33,388 nucleotides of DNA from Saprospiraceae bacterium (GCA_016718205.1 JADKEB010000027.1:1-33388), one strand, 5' to 3'. Shown: positions 8,689 through 16,333, numbered from the stretch's first letter. The notes: generated by a model not told the origin, from the letters alone. Numbers and translations: made by a program.

Positions 8689-9195
8689 ATGTTGGTATTT
8701 CCAATACTCAGAACAGAAAGTCTCAAATTCAGACAATTAACAGTAGACGATTTTGAAGCAATAGTAGAGCTGGCCAATAATAGAAATATAAGTCAACAAA
8801 TAGTCAATATCCCATATCCGTTTCAAGAATTCAACGCTGTACATAGATTGAGTTATGTAGTTGATGGTTTTAAAACCAGACAAAGGTTTGTCTTTGCTAT
8901 AGTTCGTAAAGAAAATGACAAATTCATAGGTGAAATCAGTATAAATATCAGAAATAATACTGATGACGCAGAAATAGGATACTGGATAGGTGAACCCTAT
9001 TGGAATAATGGCTATGGATCAGAAGCCATCGCTGGAATTTCAAAATTCGCATTTGAAATCCTGAAACTAAAGATATTGTTCGCCACTGTAAACTAAGATA
9101 ACTTACAATCCGTCAAAGCATTGACCAATAATGCCTTCAAATACATAAAGACAAGTGGCATTATCGATGTTTATCAAAAGTATCTCGGGCAGTAA
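8689..9195 (+). pseudogene. GNAT acetyltransferase with an in-frame stop
   Basis: The first 135 residues are a GNAT (RimJ/RimL-like, Acetyltransf_3 type) N-acetyltransferase: RTESLKFRQLTVDDFEAI at the start, then FIGEISINI, EIGYWIGEPYWNNGYGSEAI (the acetyl-CoA loop region) and LKILFATVN. A TAA at 9094-9096 interrupts it, but the same frame continues with DNLQSVKALTNNAFKYI and stops at 9195 (YLGQ), exactly the expected C-terminal strand and helix (xxDNxxSxxxLxxxGF). A single base change (TAA from a sense codon such as AAA) explains it. The complete protein would be about 168 residues. It could be a true nonsense mutation or a sequence error; unlike most breaks in this window it is not a length change. 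Confidence 0.8.
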
Positions 9196-9341
9196 TCTGA
9201 AAAAAGTGGAACTCCCCACATAACGGCAAAATATTAAACTATATTTCGAAGATGATGATAGTTGAGTTTGAATTTAATGGATTGAAGCCGAAACCCCTTG
9301 AGAGTGCATCAAGATCAAATAATTCTAAAGCTTTACTGAAG

Positions 9342-9382
9342 CCTACGACCCTCCCGCCTAACGGGATGCGCTAACCGGACTG
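9342..9382 (-). repeat. Diverged tRNA-Pro-like fragment
   Basis: On the minus strand this reads CAGTCCGGTTAGCG (identical to the D-arm of the tRNA-Pro gene at 9724-9801), then a short CCCG...CGGG hairpin where the anticodon arm would be, then GAGGGTCGTAGG, resembling the variable loop and T-stem start. The acceptor stem and T-arm are missing. It is organised like the units of the 83-bp array on the other side of tRNA-Pro, so it is probably an older, decayed relative. Confidence 0.6.
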
Positions 9383-9427
9383 ACTCTAATGAATTGTTTA
9401 CCAAAAAAACAATTCTTTGTTTTAGAT

Positions 9428-9676
9428 TTAGATTATCAATCCAATATCTCTCAAGTATTTCTTGATATTTCGTTTCTTGATAAACAATTCTTTTTTTATT
9501 GCTTCACTTTTTTCTTGATAGTTTTCAAAATGCACAACCTTCCAGTCTTTTGCTTTTGAAGTAAATCCCCCATGTTCACAAAGATGACGACTTAATCTTT
9601 CATCTAATGACATCGATGTAAAGCCTACGTAATATTTAGCAAGAGTAGCAGAATATAGGATGTAAACTATGAACAT
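9428..9676 (-). CDS. GIY-YIG domain protein (UPF0213/YhbQ-like)
   Basis: An 82-residue single-domain GIY-YIG protein. The signature is in two strands, VYILYS (4-9) and YYVGFTS (15-21), followed by the conserved Arg in ERLSRH and a Glu in the last helix (EKSEAIKKELFIKK). This size with no other domain is typical of the UPF0213 group that is abundant in Bacteroidota. These are presumed nucleases, but most have no established role. It ends close to the diverged tRNA-like fragment and starts about 50 bases downstream of tRNA-Pro, in the same orientation. Confidence 0.85.
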   Translation of the reverse strand: MFIVYILYSATLAKYYVGFTSMSLDERLSRHLCEHGGFTSKAKDWKVVHFENYQEKSEAIKKELFIKKRNIKKYLRDIGLII

Positions 9677-9723
9677 TTGACATTACTTTAATTAAAAAGG
9701 GAGCCCAAATTGACTCCCTTCTG

Positions 9724-9801
9724 TGGTCGGGGCGGCAGGATTCGAACCTGCGACCCCCTGGTCCCAAACCAGGTACGCTAACCGGACTGCGCTACGCCCC
9801 G
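9724..9801 (-). tRNA. tRNA-Pro (anticodon TGG)
   Basis: The minus strand folds as a standard cloverleaf: acceptor CGGGGCG/CGCCCCG, TA, D-arm GCGCAGTCCGGTTAGCGC-type, anticodon arm CCTGG-TTTGGGA-CCAGG (anticodon TGG), and T-arm GCAGG-TTCGAAT-CCTGC. The discriminator A and an encoded CCA follow. Its 5' half is the source of the 83-bp repeat that begins at its first base and extends upstream. Confidence 0.97.
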
Positions 9802-10736
9802 TCTTTATTCTTTCAGCGTTTCGCTTTCCTCTGTCGACCCTCCAGTCTTTGCTGGATACGCTAACCGGACTGCGCTACGCCACGTCTTTATTCTTTCAGC
9901 GTTTCGCTTTCCTCTGTCGACCCTCCAGCCTTTGCTGGATACGCTAACCGGACTGCGCTACGCCACGTCTTTATTCTTTCAGCGTTTGGCTTTCCTCTGT
10001 CGACCCTCCAGCCTTTGCTGGATACGCTAACCGGACTGCGCTACGCCACGTCTTTATTCTTTCAGCGTTTCGCTTTCCTCTGTCGACCCTCCAGCCTTTG
10101 CTGGATATGCTAACCGGACTGCGCTACGCCACGTCTTTATTCTTTCAGCGTTTCGCTTTCCTCTGTCGACCCTCCAGCCTTTGCTGGATACGCTAACCGG
10201 ACTGCGCTACGCCACGTCTTTATTCTTTCAGCGTTTCGCTTTCCTCTGTCGACCCTCCAGCCTTTGCTGGATACGCTAACCGGACTGCGCTACGCCCCGT
10301 CTTTATTCTTTCAGCGTTTCGCTTTCCTCTGTCGACCCTCCAGTCTTTGCTGGATACGCTAACCGGACTGCGCTACGCCACGTCTTTATTCTTTCAGCGT
10401 TTCGCTTTCCTCTGTCGACCCTCCAGTCTTTGCTGGATACGCTAACCGGACTGCGCTACGCCACGTCTTTATTCTTTCAGCGTTTCGCTTTCCTCTGTCG
10501 ACCCTCCAGCCTTTGCTGGATACGCAACCGGACTGCGCTACGCCCCGTCTTTATTCTTTCAGCGTTTCGCTTTCTCTGTCGACCCTCCAGCCTTTAGCTG
10601 GATACTTTGCTGGATACCTAACCGGACTGCGCTACGCCACGTCTTTATTCTTTCAGCGTTTCGCTTTCATCTGTCGACCCTCCAGCCTTTGCTGGATACG
10701 CTAACCGGACTGCGCTACGCCACGTCTTTATTCTTT
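9802..10736 (-). repeat. 11-copy 83-bp tandem array derived from the 5' half of tRNA-Pro
   Basis: Unit borders (the G ending each copy) fall at 9801, 9884, 9967, 10050, 10133, 10216, 10299, 10382, 10465, 10547, 10641 and 10724. The period is 83 except for one 82-base unit and one disturbed 94-base unit, and a 12-base partial unit ends the array. On the minus strand each unit starts CGTGGCGTAGCGCAG then TCCGGTTAGCGTA, i.e. the acceptor 5' strand and D-arm of tRNA-Pro (two units keep the exact CGGGGCG). Next come a hairpin TCCAGC-AAAG-GCTGGA in place of the anticodon arm, GGGTCG as in the variable region, and a second small stem AGCG-AAA-CGCT where the T-arm would be. The matching 3' acceptor strand is absent, so units cannot close a cloverleaf. 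No protein reading is plausible. Confidence 0.95.
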
Positions 10737-10769
10737 AACAATAATTTTTAACTATTGCATACTCGAAAG

Positions 10770-10856
10770 CGGTGGAGGGGGGATTCGAACCCCCGGTACC
10801 GTTTCCAGTACGACAGTTTAGCAAACTGTTGGTTTAAGCCACTCACCCACCCCACC
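10770..10856 (-). tRNA. tRNA-Ser (anticodon GCT)
   Basis: The minus strand has acceptor GGTGGGG paired to CTCCACC, anticodon arm ACAGT-TTGCTAA-ACTGT (GCT), a long variable arm (CGTACTGGAAACGGTACC) typical of class II serine tRNAs, and T-arm GGGGG-TTCGAAT-CCCCC. The discriminator is G, and CCA is not encoded. Length is 87 bases. Confidence 0.95.
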
Positions 10857-10915
10857 TGATATATCCAAAATGTGAATTAAGAGCTATCAAAAGTTACTTT
10901 TCTTCAAAAGCGATG

Positions 10916-10945
10916 CAAAGATAAGACTATGTGATTTAAAACAAA
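10916..10945 (-). promoter_or_regulatory. Promoter upstream of tRNA-Ser
   Basis: On the minus strand TTTG (10942-10945) is followed after 18 bases by TATCTTTG (10916-10923), close to the Bacteroidota consensus. The start site would lie near 10909, about 53 bases before tRNA-Ser. I see no other such box between it and tRNA-Pro, so Ser, the 83-bp array and Pro may form one transcript (inference). Confidence 0.55.
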
Positions 10946-10983
10946 ATAATTTCAGATATATTTCTTTAAATCTATCTTTAGTT

Positions 10984-11061
10984 TGGTGAGACATACTGGA
11001 CTCGAACCAGTGACCCCTACCCTGTCAAGGTAATGCTCTAAACCAACTGAGCTAATATCTC
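10984..11061 (-). tRNA. tRNA-Val (anticodon GAC)
   Basis: On the minus strand the acceptor GAGATAT pairs with ATGTCTC (one G-T pair), followed by discriminator A and an encoded CCA. The anticodon arm is TTACC-TTGACAG-GGTAG with anticodon GAC, and the T-arm is ACTGG-TTCGAGT-CCAGT. The loop sequence TTGACAG places GAC, not GTC, at positions 34-36, so this is Val and not Asp. Confidence 0.9.
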
Positions 11062-11121
11062 AATAATCACTCACAAATCAGAATCAAACCTCCTAAACTA
11101 ACCTTTTATCTCAACTTTAAA

Positions 11122-11619
11122 TTATAAAGTTTGTAATTCAGCCATTAGTTCTTCCGGTTTTTTATATCCGGGAGAAATTGTTATAGGTTCTAATTTTTCA
11201 TTAAGGTATACCAATGTAGGATAAGACAATCTGCCCTGCAATAATTCAATTCCAAGACCATTGATACCATTTCTCCCCATTGGTTCCCAATTATATGCTT
11301 TTCCTTTGTAGTTGACAGGCTCCTTTTGCTCCGCATTAAATTTAACTACATGGAAATTTTTATTCAAATATTCAATAAGTGCAGGATTAGTAAATGTCTT
11401 TTTATCCATCACTTTACACCAACCACACCATTCCGTATATACATCTACCAAAAATTTTTTATTATTTCCACCTTTTGTTCCAATCTCACTTGCTTGTTCA
11501 ACAGTAAGCCAGTTGAGTTTTCCTTCAAGTGTTGTATCTGTCTGTACAGAGCTTTCACCTTTGTTTTTACACCCAGCTGCTACGAAAGTAATTAAAACTA
11601 TAAAATGTAAAAATTTCAT
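11122..11619 (-). CDS. Thioredoxin-fold lipoprotein (DsbD-gamma/thioredoxin_7-like)
   Basis: A periplasm-facing lipoprotein of about 165 residues. The ATG at 11619 is chosen because it gives a compact signal MKFLHFIVLITFVAAGC with lipidated Cys17; a longer version from 11640 would begin inside the promoter box. The domain has the redox motif WCGWC at about 64-68 after VDVYTE, and the cis-proline SYPT later, as in thioredoxins. The surrounding sequence (DKKTFTNPALIEYLNKNF) matches the thioredoxin_7/DUF255-like group, suggesting a disulfide reductase or thiol-disulfide exchange role outside the cytoplasm. It is a single gene between tRNA-Val and dnaA. Confidence 0.85.
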   Translation of the reverse strand: MKFLHFIVLITFVAAGCKNKGESSVQTDTTLEGKLNWLTVEQASEIGTKGGNNKKFLVDVYTEWCGWCKVMDKKTFTNPALIEYLNKNFHVVKFNAEQKEPVNYKGKAYNWEPMGRNGINGLGIELLQGRLSYPTLVYLNEKLEPITISPGYKKPEELMAELQTL

Positions 11620-11637
11620 TTTAAAAATTTCAGGCCG

Positions 11638-11645
11638 CAAAGATA
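11638..11645 (-). promoter_or_regulatory. -7 box of the thioredoxin-like gene
   Basis: TATCTTTG on the minus strand, 19 bases before the ATG at 11619. It fits the Bacteroidota -7 box. The -33 region has only a weak TTTTA-like match. Its position supports the shorter start of the gene. Confidence 0.45.
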
Positions 11646-11788
11646 TAATATATTTATAAAACTAACTATGCGAACGAATTATTTTTTGTAAAACAAAATT
11701 CAATTTATGATGTCTTGGATTATGAGTTTATACTACTGAATGGATGAATTGTACACCACTTCAACCACCATTATATGAATTTTAAAAA

Positions 11789-13195
11789 TTACACACTGAC
11801 CAAGTTTGTCTTAACTTTTTTAACTATTTGATTTACTTTATCTTTAAATAAAGTATCTGTGTCCATCAAATCCTGAATTGTCTTTAATGAGTGTATTACT
11901 GTACTATGATCCCTCCCGCCAAATGAATCTCCAATGACTTTTAGTGAGTTATTGGTATAGTTTTTTGCAAGATACATAGATAGTTGTCTTGCCATTACCA
12001 CTTCCCTTAACCTTGTCTTTGCCCCTAATTTGTCAACTGATATATCAAAATGTTTTGCTACCAGAATTTTAATATTCTCGACAGAAATCTCCTGATCTAC
12101 ATGTGAAACAAACTGTCGGATCACTTCTTTAACCAATTTAATGTCAATAGACCTTCGATTTAGAGATGATTGTGCTACCAAAGATATAACTACTCCTTCT
12201 ATTTCCCTGATATTGTTTTTGATATGGGTACAGATATACTCCTTAATTTCATCTGAAAGTACCAGATTTTCATTTTCTAACTTCTTATTTAGAATTTTAA
12301 TTCTTGTTTCAAAATCCGGTGTTCTCAGATCTGCCACCAAACCCCACTTAAATCTGGAGATCAGGCGGGCTTCTACATCCTGCAAATCTTTGGGAGGCCT
12401 ATCAGAACTAAGTATAATTTGTTTTCCCGCCTGGTGCAATTGATTAAATATGTTAAAAAATATTTCCTGAGTTTTGGGTCTGTTTGCCAAAAACTGTATA
12501 TCGTCAATGATTAAGATATCTATCATTTGATAGAAGTTCATAAAGTCATTTACACTATTTGATTTTATTGCCTGTATGACTTGATTTGTAAACTTTTCTG
12601 TAGTCACATACAAGACTTGTTTCTCAGCGTGATCGCTCAATATTTTGTTGCCTATAGCCTGAATCAGATGGGTTTTTCCCAGACCTACATCACCATACAC
12701 AATCAAGGGATTGAAAGCGGTACCACCCGGTTTTTTAGCTATGGCGACACCTGCAGAGACAGGAAATCTATTGCATTCTCCTTGCACAAACTGATCAAAA
12801 GTATAGTTAGGGTTTAAATGAGCATCTATCCTGACTTTTTTTATACCTGGTATCACAAAAGGATTCGGAATGGAAGTACTAACAATTTCTTCTTTATTAA
12901 TTATTTTTGGCAAACTATTACCTACACCGATTTTTTTATGGTTGTCTACCATGATTTGATACTCCAGTCTACCATTGTGCCCGATTTCCTGCCTTATTGC
13001 CTTTTTTAGCAAACTCACGTAGTGCTCTTCCAGCCACTCATAGAAAAATTTATTGGGAACCTGAATAGTTAATACTTCATTTTCTAACTTAACTGGTTTT
13101 ATTGGCTCAAACCAAGTTTTGTAGGGTTGATTATCAATACTCTTTCTTACAATATTGAGACACTCTTTCCAGATTATCGTATGATCCTTTACCAT
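11789..13195 (-). CDS. dnaA: Chromosomal replication initiator protein DnaA
   Basis: Full-length DnaA, 468 residues. Domain I (about 1-85) includes NQPYKTWFEPIKP. Domain III has Walker A GDVGLGKTH (168-176) and Walker B ILIIDDIQFL (227-236), the sensor-type ILSSDRPPKDL and the arginine-bearing LISRFKWGLV. Domain IV ends with the DnaA-box recognition signature GGRDHSTVIHSLKTI. It binds DnaA boxes and ATP to open the origin. The domain II linker is short. I looked for DnaA boxes (TTATNCACA) in the flanking 300 bases on both sides and saw none, so this dnaA does not mark a visible origin here. Confidence 0.98.
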   Translation of the reverse strand: MVKDHTIIWKECLNIVRKSIDNQPYKTWFEPIKPVKLENEVLTIQVPNKFFYEWLEEHYVSLLKKAIRQEIGHNGRLEYQIMVDNHKKIGVGNSLPKIINKEEIVSTSIPNPFVIPGIKKVRIDAHLNPNYTFDQFVQGECNRFPVSAGVAIAKKPGGTAFNPLIVYGDVGLGKTHLIQAIGNKILSDHAEKQVLYVTTEKFTNQVIQAIKSNSVNDFMNFYQMIDILIIDDIQFLANRPKTQEIFFNIFNQLHQAGKQIILSSDRPPKDLQDVEARLISRFKWGLVADLRTPDFETRIKILNKKLENENLVLSDEIKEYICTHIKNNIREIEGVVISLVAQSSLNRRSIDIKLVKEVIRQFVSHVDQEISVENIKILVAKHFDISVDKLGAKTRLREVVMARQLSMYLAKNYTNNSLKVIGDSFGGRDHSTVIHSLKTIQDLMDTDTLFKDKVNQIVKKVKTNLVSV

Positions 13196-13498
13196 TTATA
13201 ATAAAAATAAAAACTAATTAATAAAAATCACTCAGTTACCAGCAAATCGGTAAAACCTATTTCAACAATCACCATCCAATCACACATAGAGGATCATTTT
13301 ATTTTGGGAGATGCGCAAAAGTGAGCAATTTTTTCAATATAAAAAATTAGTTAGACTTATTTTTTAAAGTATTTTTTCATTCACCCATCCTGTTCATAAT
13401 CAATAAGATATATTACATTATATTAACTTCACTAATGTTTGTAAATCAGATTATTAAATCTTAAATATTACCTTAATTGATATCTCATTGAAAAAAAT
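13196..13498. other. A/T-rich spacer between dnaA and the 5'-nucleotidase genes
   Basis: This 303-base stretch is very rich in A and T. It should hold the dnaA promoter, as dnaA reads away from it on the minus strand. I see no TAnnTTTG box with good spacing, no DnaA box, no repeat and no gene. Confidence 0.4.
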
Positions 13499-14428
13499 TT
13501 ATTGAGACTGACCGACAAAAAGGTTTTTACAAGTTACACAAGTACCTTTCTTGTTTTTTTCAAAAAAGACATCAATTCTACCCAGCTGAATCCCTGCCCA
13601 TCCTGCCTGATTTACTAATACCGGCATCCCTTTTTTGTTTTTGTATCTGTCGGGTTCTTTCATAAATGTATGCGTATGACCACCTATTATAAGATCAATA
13701 TAAGAAGTATTTTGAGCCAACAGTATATCGGAAATCTTATTTTCCTGATATTTATACCCCAAATGTGAAAGACAAATGATATAATCGCACTTTTTCTCCA
13801 ATTTTAAGAATTCACCCCATTTTTCGGCGCTTTCTACAGGATCATTATAAATCACTCCTTTGCAAAGACTTGAAGGAACCAGTCCAAACAACTCAATGCC
13901 CAGACCAAAGACCCCTATCTTTATACCATCCTTTTTAAAGATTTTATAAGGAATCGTTTTCTGGTCTAAAACAGTGTCCGAAAAGTTATAGTTTGAATTT
14001 ATAAAAGGAAAACTGGCATGTGGGAGTTGTTTCAATAAGCCATCCATGCCTCCGTCAAAATCATGATTTCCAATAGTAGCAGCATCATATTGCATTTCTG
14101 TCATCAGCTTGATCTCGAGTTCGCCACCAAAAAAATTAAAGTATGGTGTGCCCTGAAATATATCACCGGCATCAAGCAACATAACATTATTGCTTTCCTT
14201 GCGGATCTGGTTGATAAGAGTAGATCTCTTGGCGACGCCTCCCAAGCCCTGATTTCTGCTACCATCCATAGGAAAGGGTTCGATACGGCTGTGAACATCA
14301 TTTGTGTGCAAAATGGTCAACTTTGATATATTGGGTTCATCAACAAATGCATTCAAAGGAAAATTGCCCAATGACACAAGAATACCTGAACCAATACCAG
14401 ACTTTATAAAACTTCTTCTGTTGATCAT
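13499..14428 (-). CDS. 5'-nucleotidase-type metallophosphatase, catalytic domain only (Tat-type signal)
   Basis: A 309-residue calcineurin-like phosphoesterase of the 5'-nucleotidase/UshA group. The N-terminus MINRRSFIKSGIGSG is a twin-arginine-like signal. Metal-binding motifs are in order: HTNDVH (41-46), LLDAGD (84-89), GNHDFD (120-125), a SHLG block near 220 and GGHTHT near 249. The usual C-terminal substrate-binding domain is missing from this protein but is encoded by the gene immediately upstream, whose stop overlaps this start (ATGA). The two products together rebuild one 5'-nucleotidase and probably work together in the periplasm to dephosphorylate nucleotides. Confidence 0.88.
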   Translation of the reverse strand: MINRRSFIKSGIGSGILVSLGNFPLNAFVDEPNISKLTILHTNDVHSRIEPFPMDGSRNQGLGGVAKRSTLINQIRKESNNVMLLDAGDIFQGTPYFNFFGGELEIKLMTEMQYDAATIGNHDFDGGMDGLLKQLPHASFPFINSNYNFSDTVLDQKTIPYKIFKKDGIKIGVFGLGIELFGLVPSSLCKGVIYNDPVESAEKWGEFLKLEKKCDYIICLSHLGYKYQENKISDILLAQNTSYIDLIIGGHTHTFMKEPDRYKNKKGMPVLVNQAGWAGIQLGRIDVFFEKNKKGTCVTCKNLFVGQSQ

Positions 14429-15168
14429 AATTCTACTATTCTTTTTTCATTATTGGGTCTTATTGTGATACCTTTTTTATGATTTGCCCTGAGATTTTTC
14501 AAGATTAAATCCCGGATAAATATTCCTGTATTGGTGATTTCTGCATCTTTAAACATATCCATATTGTCACCACCTTTGGCTATATAATCAGGTACCGCTA
14601 CTGTATATGATTTTGTAAATTCAATTGGCTGGTTATTTATTTTAATGTTTTTGGCTTTTCCGAAAGCTATTTCAAAATAAATTCCTTTGCTCACCGGCCA
14701 ACCACCGGATTCTGCCAATTTATCACACATCGCCTGAATTTTATCACCTTTCATGACTACTATATACATAATATTGTCAAATGGCATCAACTCATAGACA
14801 GAACCAACGGTCACATTTCCTTTTGCCAGAAAAGGTACCCTGATTCCTCCATAATTCTGAATGGCAAAATGGATCAAACCATTGTAATAATTTTGTGTTT
14901 CATCCAACAAAATATCTGTAAACCAATTGGTCAATGTGGAAGATGGTTTTCCTTTTACTAATTCTTCTTCATTGATACTGATGACATCATTCATGGTCTT
15001 GTCAAGCTGTAGTTTATAAGGTTCAATCAAGGCGGCAGCTGTAACATCAACAGGAAAAGAAGCTTTTTCAATTCTGTACGTCCTGGTAGAAATATCAGCC
15101 AAATGATATTGCCTGGAACAGGATACAAAAGTCAAAAAGAAAACAACAAAAAAATATTTATTTTTCAT
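14425..15168 (-). CDS. 5'-nucleotidase C-terminal domain lipoprotein
   Basis: A 247-residue lipoprotein (hydrophobic start FVVFFLTFVSC with lipidation Cys) consisting of the 5'-nucleotidase C-terminal domain (5_nucleotid_C). Visible landmarks are SSTLTNWFTDILLDET, FAIQNYGGIRVPFLAKGNVT, VYELMPFDNIMYIVVMKG and YTVAVPDYIAKGGDNMDMF. These form the nucleotide-base-binding part of UshA-like enzymes. It has no catalytic metal ligands of its own, so it needs the downstream catalytic gene, with which it overlaps by four bases. Gene order is reversed relative to the fused enzyme. Confidence 0.85.
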   Translation of the reverse strand: MKNKYFFVVFFLTFVSCSRQYHLADISTRTYRIEKASFPVDVTAAALIEPYKLQLDKTMNDVISINEEELVKGKPSSTLTNWFTDILLDETQNYYNGLIHFAIQNYGGIRVPFLAKGNVTVGSVYELMPFDNIMYIVVMKGDKIQAMCDKLAESGGWPVSKGIYFEIAFGKAKNIKINNQPIEFTKSYTVAVPDYIAKGGDNMDMFKDAEITNTGIFIRDLILKNLRANHKKGITIRPNNEKRIVEL

Positions 15169-15191
15169 GATCGGAAATTATTATTTGATGG

Positions 15192-15707
15192 TCATCTGGG
15201 TAGTAAAACATCAACCTCACTTTTTATAGCTTGTTTAGCATAATTAATCGGATCAATTTTCATTGAGGTGGTATTCTTTTTTAAATCATTGAAAAAATCA
15301 GCTGGTGTATGACCTTCACTCCTCGAAATGACATCCTGAGTTTGTTCTTTAGCAATTTTCACAATACTCCACAGGTTTTCGCTGATATAGATTTGCTGAG
15401 TTACATTGTGCTCATACTCTTGCTGTACAGCGATAAGCATGGCGTTGCGCAATTCGGGTACTCCCATATCAGCATGGTAAAGTCTGTAATATAAATGATC
15501 CAGTGAAATGCGTTCGCAAAACATAGCAATTCTTTCGTATGCCTGCAACTTGAGATACAGGGATTCTTTGTTACTATCTCTTCGTTGTTTTTGTACCTCC
15601 AGTTTAAACATGTGAGACAAATAAGTCTTTAAAAGAAAATAGACCGTAACAAATACGACAACAGAAGGCAGAGTATATTTCAATATTTCTAAAAAGTCCT
15701 GTGACAT
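15192..15707 (-). CDS. Single-pass membrane protein (DUF7935-like), unknown function
   Basis: About 171 residues from the ATG at 15707 (MSQDFLEILKYTLP); an upstream ATG at 15737 would add ten residues with little support. One transmembrane helix (LPSVVVFVTVYFLLKTYL) is followed by a charged, helical cytoplasmic part: VQKQRRDSNKESLYLKLQAY, ERIAMFCERIS, and EYEHNVTQQIYISENLWSIV. This arrangement is common in Bacteroidota and resembles the family now called DUF7935; the assignment is from memory of the pattern. No function can be given. It lies upstream of the 5'-nucleotidase pair in the same direction, 23 bases away. Confidence 0.7.
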   Translation of the reverse strand: MSQDFLEILKYTLPSVVVFVTVYFLLKTYLSHMFKLEVQKQRRDSNKESLYLKLQAYERIAMFCERISLDHLYYRLYHADMGVPELRNAMLIAVQQEYEHNVTQQIYISENLWSIVKIAKEQTQDVISRSEGHTPADFFNDLKKNTTSMKIDPINYAKQAIKSEVDVLLPR

Positions 15708-15734
15708 TAATACAATTATTATTATATTTGAACT

Positions 15735-15836
15735 CAATGTCGTTTAGATAAAGTATTATTACTTGTTTTTACCCATCCTAAATCCTTCCCTTAGAAGAGA
15801 AGGACTTCTTAATATAGCCTTATCTAAACGACGTTG
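15735..15836. repeat. 102-bp palindromic element
   Basis: CAATGTCGTTTAGATAAAG at the left is matched at the right, on the opposite strand, by CAACGTCGTTTAGATAAGG (two mismatches). Between them is GTTTTTACCC followed by a second hairpin, AAATCCTTC ... GAAGGACTT. It has no gene and fills the space between two oppositely oriented genes. It could be a small MITE or a bidirectional RNA hairpin. Confidence 0.65.
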
Positions 15837-15964
15837 TATTTAAACTCCCAAAGATATTATTTTATTCTGAACTATTTGTTTTAAAAAAGTGTTTACTTCC
15901 AAATTTGAGATTAAAAATCGGTTTGATTCCAACTGAATATTATTTTGTTTAAAACATAAAAAGT

Positions 15965-16312
15965 ATGGAGAGTACAATTGTAAAAAAGCCTGTACATTTG
16001 ACAGAAGGCGCTGTAAACCAATTAAAAAGGATATATAGTGAGCAAAATTTAGGAGGCGAACACGGATTACGTATTGGAGTAAAAGGTGGTGGTTGTTCAG
16101 GATTTAGTTATGTTCTTGGATTTGACGTGCAAAAAGATAAAGACGATGTGTATGAAATAGATGGTATGAAAGTATTTATGGAAAAAGCACATTCGATATA
16201 CCTTCTGGGCATGGAAATAGATTGGGTGGATGGTTTGAACAACCGAGGATTTACTTTTAAAAACCCGAATGCCACTGACACATGTGGTTGCGGGACGTCA
16301 TTTTCAGCTTAA
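15965..16312 (+). CDS. A-type iron-sulfur carrier (IscA/SufA/ErpA family)
   Basis: A 115-residue HesB/YadR/YfhF-family protein that carries and delivers Fe-S clusters to apo-proteins in the cytosol. The three ligand cysteines are present: Cys44 in GGGCSGFSYVLGF, and Cys107 and Cys109 in TCGCGTSF. Length and composition are normal. The first eight residues are unconserved. It is followed after 21 bases by ruvB in the same direction, with no other suf/isc genes nearby, so it may be a free-standing ErpA-like carrier. The sequence cannot separate IscA, SufA and ErpA. Confidence 0.93.
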   Translation: MESTIVKKPVHLTEGAVNQLKRIYSEQNLGGEHGLRIGVKGGGCSGFSYVLGFDVQKDKDDVYEIDGMKVFMEKAHSIYLLGMEIDWVDGLNNRGFTFKNPNATDTCGCGTSFSA

Positions 16313-16333
16313 TCAGCATCCAGAATATCGCCC

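Noticed and set aside
9723..10704. Open frames reading through the 83-bp array, with repeated peptide such as TSLFFQRFAF
   Set aside because: The unit length is not a multiple of three, so the peptide frame changes each copy and stops recur. The DNA repeat is explained by tRNA-Pro, and there is no start site or composition typical of a gene.
9801..10736. CRISPR array
   Set aside because: The whole 83-bp unit repeats; there are no unique spacers, and no cas genes are nearby.
10984..11061. tRNA-Asp (GTC) reading of this tRNA
   Set aside because: On the coding (minus) strand the anticodon loop is TTGACAG, placing GAC at 34-36; GTC appears only on the opposite strand.
11662..13498. Replication origin next to dnaA
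   Set aside because: I found no DnaA boxes or 13-mer-like direct repeats in either flank; A/T richness alone is not evidence.
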